A stretch of DNA of 32,875 nt, taken from Treponema sp. UBA3662. Lineage in GTDB: Bacteria > Spirochaetota > Spirochaetia > Treponematales > Treponemataceae. Where the stretch lies: contig DFJV01000034.1 of the NCBI GenBank assembly GCA_002373205.1, positions 1-32,875 on the forward strand, given 5' to 3'. Shown here piece after piece: positions 24,100 through 30,594 of the stretch (the first letter of the stretch is position 1; every line of letters begins with the position of its first letter). Under the pieces are notes generated by a model that searched no databases, was not told the DNA's origin, and saw only the letters and a program-made list of their open reading frames with translations. Position numbers and translations under genes: made by a program.

Positions 24100-24984
24100 A
24101 TGCTTTTGAAAAAACTCTTTTTGATTCTGGCGGCATTGCTTATGGCGAATTTTATTGTGGCAGAGGAAGGGCAAAGAGTAAGACTAAACTCTGGCTACGA
24201 AATGCCAACACTCGGATTGGGAACATGGACGCTCACAGGCAAAAGTTGCGAAAAGGCTGTTTATGCAGCGCTCAAATCGGGCTACCGGCTAATTGATACA
24301 GCCCGCTACTATGGCAACGAAGAAGAAGTTGGCAATGCAATCCGCAGCGCAATAAAGGACGGAATCTGCAAGCGCGAAGAAATTTTCGTTACGACAAAAC
24401 TTGTCCCGTGGAGCAATTCACCAGACAGGGACATTGATGACTCTCTTAAAAAGCTTGGGCTTTTCTACATTGACCTATGCCTTTTGCATCAGCATGGATC
24501 CAACTCTGGAGACGACGCTGTTTACAAGGCAATGATCCGTGCGGTTAAGGAGGGAAAAATCCGCTCAATAGGCATTTCAAATTTCTACACGGAAAAATCG
24601 GCCTCTCACTTCATTAACGATTTTGAAATTCCACCGGCCGTCATTCAAAACGAAAACCACTTAAAATATCAGAACAAAAAGCTTAGGGATTGGGCGGCAA
24701 AAAAAGGAATTTATATAGAAAGCTATTATCCTTTTGGTGGCCGGGGGCACACTTCTGAGCACCTTCAAAATCCTTTGGTTTTGCAAATTGCAAAAGCGCA
24801 CAAAAAGACAGCTGCACAAATCATTGTCCGCTGGCATTTGCAATCAGGCTATATAGCAATTCCCGGAAGCTCAAACCCTTCTCACATTGAAGAAAACTTT
24901 GATGTGTGGTATTTTGAACTTACCGAAAGCGAAATGGAAAAACTTTCCGCACTTGATACAGGGTTGCGGTATGAAAACTGGTAA
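24100..24984 (+). CDS. Aldo/keto reductase with N-terminal signal peptide
   Basis: A 294-residue member of the AKR family, which reduces aldehydes and ketones with NADPH. The catalytic tetrad is complete: Asp66, Tyr71 (DTARYYGNE), Lys100 (VTTK) and His130 (LLHQ). Cofactor-side motifs also fit: GISNF, then IPGSSNPSHIEENFD. Before the barrel there is a hydrophobic leader, KKLFLILAALLMANFIVAEE (4-23), a good Sec signal peptide, which is odd for an NADPH enzyme. ATG at 24100 is 3 nt from AGGAG; TTG at 24106 has better spacing, and either start keeps the leader. It is coupled to the lipoprotein gene (6 nt) and followed by the flavodoxin gene. Confidence 0.88.
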   Translation: MLLKKLFLILAALLMANFIVAEEGQRVRLNSGYEMPTLGLGTWTLTGKSCEKAVYAALKSGYRLIDTARYYGNEEEVGNAIRSAIKDGICKREEIFVTTKLVPWSNSPDRDIDDSLKKLGLFYIDLCLLHQHGSNSGDDAVYKAMIRAVKEGKIRSIGISNFYTEKSASHFINDFEIPPAVIQNENHLKYQNKKLRDWAAKKGIYIESYYPFGGRGHTSEHLQNPLVLQIAKAHKKTAAQIIVRWHLQSGYIAIPGSSNPSHIEENFDVWYFELTESEMEKLSALDTGLRYENW

Positions 24985-25003
24985 TAATTACGGAGGAAAT
25001 TTT

Positions 25004-25597
25004 ATGAAAAAACTTATTCTTTCACTTTTAATCGGAGGCATTGTTACGGCGGGAGTATTTGCTGCTCCTTCGACTTCTTCGACTCCTTCGACAGGCTCAG
25101 GAACCGCAGGAAGCGCTGGAAGTACAGGAAGCGTGGCGGTCGTCTATTTTAGCGCAACAGGAACCACAGAGCGCATGGCAAAAGATGCGGCCAAAGCAAT
25201 GGGGGCAGATATTTTTGAAATTCAGCCTGTTCAAAAATACAGTGACGCAGACTTGAACTGGCACGATAAAAAATCACGCTCTTCCATTGAATGCAACGAC
25301 CCAAAAAGTCGCCCGGCAATCGCAAACAAAATAGACATTGCAAAATACGACACGGTAATTTTGTGCTACCCCATCTGGTGGGCTTATGCTCCAAAAATCG
25401 TTTACACTTTTGTAGAAAGCCAAAACTGGAACGGCAAGAAACTTGTTACCCTTTGCACAAGTGGCGGAAGCAAACTTGGTCGAAGCGGAAGTGACCTTGC
25501 AAAGTTTGCAAAAGGAGCAGACTTTAAGGGCGGAAAAGATTTTACCCGCGGCAGTGGTGCAGACATCAAAAAGTATGTTGAAGGGGCGCTAAAGTAA
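25004..25597 (+). CDS. Exported flavodoxin
   Basis: A 197-residue protein with a signal peptide (1-20, ending GVFA), a Ser/Thr/Gly linker (21-43) and a flavodoxin domain. The FMN phosphate loop is FSATGTTERMA (49-59), and the isoalloxazine-side loop has CYPIWWAYAPK and, later, CTSGGSKLGRSG. This is the Flavodoxin_4 type. The start is the ATG at 25004, with GGAGG 6 nt upstream; longer frames starting inside the reductase gene are spurious. Flavodoxins normally carry electrons in the cytosol, so export is unusual and matches the exported reductase encoded upstream. No lipobox cysteine is present. Confidence 0.88.
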   Translation: MKKLILSLLIGGIVTAGVFAAPSTSSTPSTGSGTAGSAGSTGSVAVVYFSATGTTERMAKDAAKAMGADIFEIQPVQKYSDADLNWHDKKSRSSIECNDPKSRPAIANKIDIAKYDTVILCYPIWWAYAPKIVYTFVESQNWNGKKLVTLCTSGGSKLGRSGSDLAKFAKGADFKGGKDFTRGSGADIKKYVEGALK

Positions 25598-25687
25598 GAT
25601 TCTGCGGAAGTTAACACATAAGAAGCAGACTTTTCTTTGCCCTCACAGCCCATCTTATTGCAAGGCACTAATATTTGGAGAAAATAA

Positions 25688-26029
25688 ATGAGCATAACAG
25701 TAAACCTAAGGTACAGCGGAAAAGGAAACGCCGCACTCGATTTTGCAAAAGAAATGACAGAAAGCGGCACTGTAGAAAAAATCAGAGCAGAAAAAGGCAA
25801 CCTAAGGTATGAATACTACCTGCCTCTTTTTGACGGCAGCCCCAACAAAACAGTCCTTTTGATTGACCAGTGGGAAAACCAAAAAGCCATAGACATTCAT
25901 CACGCAAGTCCAATGATGAAAACAATTGCCGAACTGCGCGAAAAATACGATTTGCACATGACGGTTGAGCGCTTTGTTTCTGACCAAGGTGGAGTCCCAG
26001 AATCAGACAAAGGATTTATACGGAAATAA
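25688..26029 (+). CDS. ABM-domain monooxygenase (YgiN-like)
   Basis: A 113-residue ferredoxin-like-fold protein of the antibiotic biosynthesis monooxygenase family, small cofactor-independent oxygenases or quinol-binding proteins that work as dimers. Visible family marks are the first strand ITVNLRYSGKG, GNLRYEYYLP, then VLLIDQWENQKAIDIHHASPMM and a final DLHMTVERF strand. No signal peptide. GGAG lies about 8 nt before the ATG. The 90-nt gap after the flavodoxin gene is longer than the others in the run; no clear promoter or terminator is seen there, so it may be in the same operon. A quinone or aromatic substrate is likely from the family. Confidence 0.85.
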   Translation: MSITVNLRYSGKGNAALDFAKEMTESGTVEKIRAEKGNLRYEYYLPLFDGSPNKTVLLIDQWENQKAIDIHHASPMMKTIAELREKYDLHMTVERFVSDQGGVPESDKGFIRK

Positions 26030-26103
26030 AGAGCAAGGATGGGAGCTTTAATAACATCCGCCTTATATTTTCCTATGCAGAATCTTCCGCAAGAAACACG
26101 CAA

Positions 26104-26118
26104 GAAAGCGACGCTTTC
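26104..26118. promoter_or_regulatory. Perfect 15-bp dyad at the thioesterase promoter
   Basis: GAAAGCG-A-CGCTTTC overlaps where the -35 of the thioesterase promoter should be. There is no T run next to it on either strand. It could be an operator. Confidence 0.4.
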
Positions 26119-26135
26119 CCAATGAATGTTTTTTT

Positions 26136-26143
26136 GATATAAT
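26136..26143 (+). promoter_or_regulatory. Extended -10 of the thioesterase gene
   Basis: TGA followed by a perfect TATAAT (26138-26143; the TG begins at 26135-26136). Only 6 nt (GATTTT) lie between it and the ATG at 26150, and no Shine-Dalgarno is present. Confidence 0.65.
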
Positions 26144-26149
26144 GATTTT

Positions 26150-26896
26150 ATGGCAACTTTTGAAAAACTTACTTTTACAAGCGAGCGCGAGATTTCTTCG
26201 GCTTTTATTGATTCAACAGTGCGCATGGGCATTGCCCAGTCCGTGCTTATGGTTCAGGACAATCTTACTGAATGTTTTAACGCAATGGGATGCGACGGCG
26301 TTGTTTACCGCGAAAAATTCAATGACTTCTGGGTCTTTACAAAGACTAAGGTTCATTTTGAACGACGCCCTGACTGGCGCGAAATTGTTACAGCGAGGAC
26401 TTTTCCAATTGACAACCTTGGAATGCGCACTCACGTCAATACGGAAATTGCAGACAAAAACGGAAAGCGCCTGCTTGTTGCAAATCAGGAAGCCTGCGTT
26501 TTGAGCCTTGAAAGCCACCGCCCCCAAAAGCTTACCGAACTTCCATATCCAAAAGAAAATTTTCCTTCCCCAGTTTATAACGAGACCTTTGAAAGATTTC
26601 CATCGGATTTTAAGGATGAAGAATTTGTCTTTGAGCAGATTATCCGTTCCTGCCATATAGACATGTCGCATCACATGAACAACATTGAATACATTAAGCT
26701 TGCTCTTTGTGTTTTTGATGATGATTTTTTGCAGTCGCATGAAATTAAGGATCTTGAAGTTCACTATACAGGTGAAAGCCGCGAAGGCCAGACTCTTAAA
26801 GTTTTTCGCCGCAATGATGCTGAAATAAAGGGAAAAACTTATATTCATATAAAAGAAAGTGACCGCTGCGTTTTTGAATGTTGCGTTCGCTTTTAA
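26150..26896 (+). CDS. Acyl-ACP thioesterase
   Basis: A 248-residue protein with two hotdog domains, the FatA/FatB-type family that releases fatty acids from acyl carrier protein in the cytosol. The first domain (about 1-130) has YREKFNDFWVFTKTKVHFERRPDW and a GMRTHVNTEI strand. The second (about 165-248) has the key CHIDMSHHMNNIEYIKLAL segment, equivalent to the conserved D-x-N-x-HVNN-x-Y stretch. It stands alone with its own promoter. The message probably starts at the ATG itself. A GC-rich hairpin about 95 nt after the stop may end the transcript. Confidence 0.87.
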   Translation: MATFEKLTFTSEREISSAFIDSTVRMGIAQSVLMVQDNLTECFNAMGCDGVVYREKFNDFWVFTKTKVHFERRPDWREIVTARTFPIDNLGMRTHVNTEIADKNGKRLLVANQEACVLSLESHRPQKLTELPYPKENFPSPVYNETFERFPSDFKDEEFVFEQIIRSCHIDMSHHMNNIEYIKLALCVFDDDFLQSHEIKDLEVHYTGESREGQTLKVFRRNDAEIKGKTYIHIKESDRCVFECCVRF

Positions 26897-26915
26897 TGTG
26901 ATTTTGATAAATCTT

Positions 26916-26937
26916 TGGAGATGGGGAGAGTTGAACT
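26916..26937. repeat. Duplicated 3' end of the tmRNA gene
   Basis: TGGAGATGGGGAGAGTTGAA plus CT, 22 bp identical to 27116-27137, the last bases of ssrA including half of its T arm. The two copies are in the same orientation and exactly 200 bp apart. A partial inverted match (AGTTCAACT) lies at 27043-27051. Confidence 0.9.
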
Positions 26938-26991
26938 GTCTCCATTCGCTCACCTCCTGTTCGCTCTTTTCGACCGCCTGCGTTCGCTGTC

Positions 26992-27013
26992 GGCGGCATC
27001 CGTGCCGCCTTTT
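26992..27013 (+). terminator. Possible terminator after the thioesterase gene
   Basis: GGCGGCA-TCCG-TGCCGCC is a perfect 7-bp GC-rich hairpin followed by TTTT. Confidence 0.5.
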
Positions 27014-27063
27014 CCTCCCCTTGGTCGGCGCTCTCTCCGGGGAGTTCAACTTTTTTTTAAAAC

Positions 27064-27110
27064 AAAAAAAGCCTTTGCCTTACAAATATTCCTTTCGTAA
27101 AGCAAAGACT
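27064..27110 (-). terminator. Terminator of ssrA
   Basis: On the minus strand AGTCTTTGCTTTAC and GTAAGGCAAAGGCT form a 14-bp stem with three wobble pairs, followed by TTTTTT, 5 nt after the tmRNA 3' end. Confidence 0.88.
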
Positions 27111-27115
27111 ATTTC

Positions 27116-27507
27116 TGGAGATGGGGAGAGTTGAACTCCCGTCCAAGCAGGCTAAGCAGGTGCCTCTACAGGTTTATTGAAGCGAGGTATTTGTCGGGAG
27201 ACGGTAGCGGCTTCAAAGGCGTCGTCTCCTTATTACGGATGGCCGATTGCTCAGCGTCCCGGGCAGAACCCGCACATTCTGCAAGGCAAGTCCCTATTTG
27301 TGACAGAATTTTACACCGCTAGGAACAGCGCAGCATAAATTCCGGCTCTCAGTGCCTTAAGTTAGGCAGCAAGAGCTAACTGTTCGTTTTCAGACTCGTC
27401 GTCTTCTCTACGTTTTGCAGTTATTGTTTTCGTCTGTATCAGAGACCAGGCGACAGCCTCACCTGCAGCACAAGATTACTCCTGTCTGTCGAAACCGGTA
27501 CACCCCC
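27116..27507 (-). ncRNA. ssrA: Transfer-messenger RNA (tmRNA)
   Basis: One-piece tmRNA that rescues stalled ribosomes. The 5' end is GGGGGTGTACCGGTTTCGACAG. The 3' end is GGACGGGAGTTCAACTCTCC then CCATCTCC-A: a T arm with TTCAACT loop and a 7-bp acceptor stem, GGGGGTG with CATCTCC (two wobbles). CCA is not encoded (GAA follows the discriminator A). The tag frame follows AATAACT and begins at the GCA codon (27416-27418): AKRREDDESENEQLALAA, then TAA at 27362-27364. The ALAA end is the standard protease signal. At 18 residues the tag is longer than the common 10-13, with a basic then very acidic front. The resume codon is inferred by comparison. It has its own promoter and terminator. Confidence 0.96.
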
Positions 27508-27518
27508 GATTCTTTTAT

Positions 27519-27547
27519 AATATAACAAGCAGTTTGCCAAAAGTCAA
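27519..27547 (-). promoter_or_regulatory. Promoter of ssrA
   Basis: On the minus strand TTGACT (27547-27542), 17 nt, TATATT (27524-27519). The -10 ends 11 nt before the mature 5' end, leaving a short leader for RNase P to remove. Confidence 0.82.
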
Positions 27548-27548
27548 G

Positions 27549-27691
27549 TTTTTTTTGGGGAAGGTTCCCTTCGACGGGCTCAGGGAACGGAATTGTTTCT
27601 TGCCAACCAGTGTCAAGTCATAGAGGGCAGGTTAGCAGCGTGATGGATTTTTGTTCTCTTCCTTGCCAATCCGTAAAAAGCCCATGGACGG
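27549..27691 (+). repeat. 143-bp direct repeat, copy 1
   Basis: Runs from a T tract and GGGGAAGGTTCCCTTCGACG through GGAATTGTTTCTTGCCAACC and TAGAGGGCAGGTTAGCAGCG to AAAAAGCCCATGGACGG. Copy 2 lies exactly 284 bp further on, with few substitutions and no net indel. Confidence 0.9.
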
Positions 27692-27832
27692 ATTTTTGTC
27701 GCACTTGCTATCGTTGTGTCCCTCCATTCCAGTGCTTTCTTTACATATTTTTCCTATGTAAACCAGATAGGAAATCAATTTTGTGTGTAGAGGCTCTTCA
27801 ATCCAGTTTAGAACCTCTCGTTTTGAACTAAT

Positions 27833-27975
27833 GTTTTTTTGGGGAAGGTTCCCTTCGACGGGCTCAGGGAACGGAATTGTTTCTTGCCAACCAGTGTCAA
27901 GCCATAGAGGGCAGGTTAGCAGCGTGATGGATTTTTGTTCTGTTTCTTGCCAAACAGTAAAAAGCCCATGGACGG
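27833..27975 (+). repeat. 143-bp direct repeat, copy 2
   Basis: Same unit as 27549-27691. The sequence between the copies (27692-27832) shows no gene. After copy 2 the island goes on with GGCGGCTTAGCAGCATGC, the AGAATTGCAAAGCAATTCT palindrome and an AAAAATCC..GGATTTTT hairpin (about 28020-28045). With 28058-28130 and 28131-28276 this completes a 770-bp stretch without a convincing protein gene. Confidence 0.9.
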
Positions 27976-28057
27976 GCGGCTTAGCAGCATGCAGAATTGC
28001 AAAGCAATTCTGCAATCTTAGAAAAATCCATGGAGGGATTTTTCTAAGCGACCTACG

Positions 28058-28130
28058 CCCGATTGGAAGGGTGGCGTAGCCAGACCGCCGAAGGCGGGCC
28101 GGAGCGGGAGCGGAGCCCTGGAAAGCGGGT
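28058..28130. repeat. CCCGATTGGAAGGG repeat, copy 2
   Basis: Colinear with 17476-17550; ends are identical (CCCGATTGGAAGGGT, CCCTGGAAAGCGGGT), and the middle differs by a small indel and several substitutions. Confidence 0.85.
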
Positions 28131-28276
28131 GGCGCAAAGGCACGTTCGGTCGAATTAGAGAAGAAACTAAATGGTAGAGCCAAGAAAAGCACCGTCCAAG
28201 AAAATCAAGAAATCAAAGAAAAAGGCAAAAGTAAAAAGTGTTTGAAAAAATTCCGATAGTAAAGCAGGGGATATTT

Positions 28277-29089
28277 ATGCTTAAGTTGAATTCTAAGACC
28301 AAAAAGATTATTCTTGGGGTGGTTGCCGCCATTATCTGCATCATAACGGCATGCAGGAGCGTAAAAAGCGACGAGGCGGAAAATGAAAAAAAGAAGAAGT
28401 ACAAGGTTCCTGCCTCAGAAAAATACCTGGATCCGGACAGGCTGAACATTACGGTTCCTCCGTCTGTAATAGAAAAATCCGGCAACGAAAAGAAGACCGT
28501 TGTTTCCAACAATTTTTCCAAAATGCAGACCAAGGTTTGGAAGGGAAGCCAGGATTTGAACGACGAAACTGTCTACCTTAAGACTACGGACGACCCGGAT
28601 GTGGTTTCTTTTGTTAACGCAGGCAGCAAAAAGCGTATGCTTACGGCAAACCTGGACCTTTCTGACGGCAAGGAATACGGCATTCTTTTGGGTACAGCCC
28701 GAGACAAGGAGCAGGTTTACAATCTTTCCGGCTCTGTTCTGCGCATTCACATTTACATTCCGGCAGAGCTTGCAGCCCACGATGAACTTGCAAGGCTGAA
28801 TTTTGTTTCTTATTTTAAGAACGAAAGCCTCTACAAAGTGAACCTGAAGGGGGCAATTGAAAACTTTACCTTTGACGACATTGGTGCAGGCTGGCATACC
28901 ATAGAGCTTAACTTTAGGGACAAGAGGGCAAAACTTGGCTCAAAAAACGTGGCCTTTAAGCTTAACAAGAATGCCATGGAAAAGAATAAATTCATAGGAA
29001 TAAACATAAAGTCTGGAACCCAGTCAAAGGCAAGCGCTCAGATTCTTATAGACTGGGTTGATATTGTTCCGGCAGGCCAAGGCAGCTAG
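28277..29089 (+). CDS. Lipoprotein, unknown beta-rich domain
   Basis: A 270-residue lipoprotein. The signal peptide (1-25) ends in the lipobox IITAC, with Cys26 the lipidation site. A charged Lys/Glu linker (RSVKSDEAENEKKKK) follows, then a region with a VSNNFSKMQTKVWKGSQ segment and a beta-sandwich-like C-terminal domain (about 90-270; LRIHIYIPAELA, GAGWHTIELNFRD, KFIGINIKSG, ILIDWVDIVP). The last segment resembles the closing strands of jelly-roll carbohydrate-binding modules, but no binding site can be assigned. The start is the ATG at 28277, with AGGGGA 6 nt upstream; the in-frame ATG at 28238 lacks one and would bury the signal peptide. Its TAG overlaps the TAG of the convergent gene in the four bases CTAG. 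Confidence 0.8.
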   Translation: MLKLNSKTKKIILGVVAAIICIITACRSVKSDEAENEKKKKYKVPASEKYLDPDRLNITVPPSVIEKSGNEKKTVVSNNFSKMQTKVWKGSQDLNDETVYLKTTDDPDVVSFVNAGSKKRMLTANLDLSDGKEYGILLGTARDKEQVYNLSGSVLRIHIYIPAELAAHDELARLNFVSYFKNESLYKVNLKGAIENFTFDDIGAGWHTIELNFRDKRAKLGSKNVAFKLNKNAMEKNKFIGINIKSGTQSKASAQILIDWVDIVPAGQGS

Positions 29090-30594
29090 TCGTTGTTCTG
29101 CAAGACCAGCATTTTGTCGCGTGAAGGATAGCAGGAAGAAGGCGTAAGCACGTAAGGCCTAAGGATTATTGCCCCCTCTTCTTCCACGCCATCCACAGGT
29201 GAGCGTTCCAAAAGGTAGATTCCGCTTAAAAGTGGCGTTGCGGTAAAGGAGCGGAACTGGATAAAGGCCTGTCCAGACATCTGTATTGATGAATACATGC
29301 CGTTGTCGTTTATTGAGTCACCGATTGCGTTGTAGTTTCCGTCTGAAAACTTGAACACGGTTCCGTCCACGGTCTTCCATGAAGATGCTTTTTCCAGTTC
29401 TTCCAGGAATTTCTTTGCGGACTGGTCTTCCCCACCCTCTTTTTTGGTTAGCTTAGAGGCAAAATTCACTTTTTTGTAGTAGCCGTCCCATACGGAGCTT
29501 TCGCTAAAGTACATGCGAACGTCGTCCTGAACGTGTATGCGGATCTGGTCCTTGGAAATAAGCGATATGTCTATGCGGCGCTGAAGGTTCTCTATTTCCA
29601 GGTTTGTGGTGGAAATATACATGCCGTTTCGCCTTACGTTTGAATTGTGCCAGTCAAAGACACCTTCTTCGCCTCCGTCCAAAAAGACAATCTGGCGGTC
29701 TTCGTTCCAGTCAAAGAAAATGTAGTGAACCTGGGAGCCGCGGTTTTCCGTCTTGTACCAAAGGCCTTCCAAGAAATTTGCAAAGGTTGCAACTGTTCCG
29801 TCCTGAATTTTTGCAAGTTCGCGGGCAGCAATAAGGTTTCCTGTTATGCGCTCCTGCTCCTTTATCTCGTAAAGCTGGGAATTTCTGTTCCATTCCCAAC
29901 GGGTCTGGAGCTGGTCTGAACTTTCCTTGTTGGCATAGTCAGAGCCGTAGACCCAAATTACGTAGCTTGCGCCTGTGGTCTGGTCGGACAAATATGAGTC
30001 GTCGCGTTCTATCTGCTGGATGAATATGGTGCCGTCCGCCCTTAGGGATGCAATTCTCTTTAGCACCGGGGCTGCTGATGCCGATGAGCGGAGGATGTGG
30101 TAAACCTGCATAACAGAGTCGCCGTTTTCCAAAAAGCCTTGGTAGACAAGGGCTGTGCGGTGGTCTCCGGTAATGTCCATGCCTGTGTAGGAAAAAGTAC
30201 GCGCCTGCTGGATGTCCGTAACAAGAAGGGCTGAACGCTCGTAAGCCTTTGTAGAAGGATTGTATAGTCCCACCAAAAGCTGCATGGCCGGAGAGGATGA
30301 ATTCTTTATTGCATTCACCTGGTCGTCATAACCGTCGCCGTCAAAGTCCATGCTTAGCGTGCCAAAGAGGGTTTCGTCGCTTTTTAGCGGAACAAGGGAA
30401 GACACACCTTCTTCCGTGCCAATCTGAAGCTCCTCCTGCGTTTCATCCTCAACCTGCTTCTGCACCTGGGGGATGACTATCTTGGACACGGCAGTTTCTT
30501 TCTTTTCCACGGAAAAATACTGCTCGTGTATTACAAAGAGGGCTATTGCGGCTATTGCTATGACAAAAAGAACGGCTATTATGCGGTTTTTCAT
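29086..30594 (-). CDS. Membrane-anchored protein with calcium-loop motif
   Basis: A 502-residue protein with an uncleaved anchor or signal peptide (about 4-22, IIAVLFVIAIAAIALFVIH; no lipobox), so most of it is outside the cytosol. After an acidic linker, MDFDGDGYDDQV near residue 84 has the spacing of a calcium-binding D-x-D-x-D-G loop as in FG-GAP and dockerin-type repeats, followed by a similar MDITGDHRTALVY. The rest is beta-rich with many aromatic residues and no recognisable catalytic motif; I looked for HExxH and did not find it. The ATG directly follows the argD stop (TAAATG, no gap, no Shine-Dalgarno), so translation depends on argD. I do not recognise the family; a lineage-specific surface or adhesin-like protein is possible. 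Confidence 0.75.
   Translation of the reverse strand: MKNRIIAVLFVIAIAAIALFVIHEQYFSVEKKETAVSKIVIPQVQKQVEDETQEELQIGTEEGVSSLVPLKSDETLFGTLSMDFDGDGYDDQVNAIKNSSSPAMQLLVGLYNPSTKAYERSALLVTDIQQARTFSYTGMDITGDHRTALVYQGFLENGDSVMQVYHILRSSASAAPVLKRIASLRADGTIFIQQIERDDSYLSDQTTGASYVIWVYGSDYANKESSDQLQTRWEWNRNSQLYEIKEQERITGNLIAARELAKIQDGTVATFANFLEGLWYKTENRGSQVHYIFFDWNEDRQIVFLDGGEEGVFDWHNSNVRRNGMYISTTNLEIENLQRRIDISLISKDQIRIHVQDDVRMYFSESSVWDGYYKKVNFASKLTKKEGGEDQSAKKFLEELEKASSWKTVDGTVFKFSDGNYNAIGDSINDNGMYSSIQMSGQAFIQFRSFTATPLLSGIYLLERSPVDGVEEEGAIILRPYVLTPSSCYPSRDKMLVLQNND

Noticed and set aside
26213..27049. 278-codon minus-strand frame
   Set aside because: Antisense to the thioesterase gene, whose motifs are clear on the plus strand.
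26916..27060. Second, partial tmRNA or tRNA gene
   Set aside because: Only the last 22 bp match; there is no partner acceptor strand or D-arm, so it cannot fold as a tRNA-like domain.
27632..28192. 186-codon minus-strand open frame beside ssrA
   Set aside because: Crosses both 143-bp direct repeats and the second CCCGATTGGAAGGG repeat; sequence is repeat-derived, without a domain or start signal.
29086..30594. HExxH metalloprotease (pallilysin-type) call for the membrane protein
   Set aside because: No HExxH motif is present in the sequence; overall similarity cannot be judged without a search.
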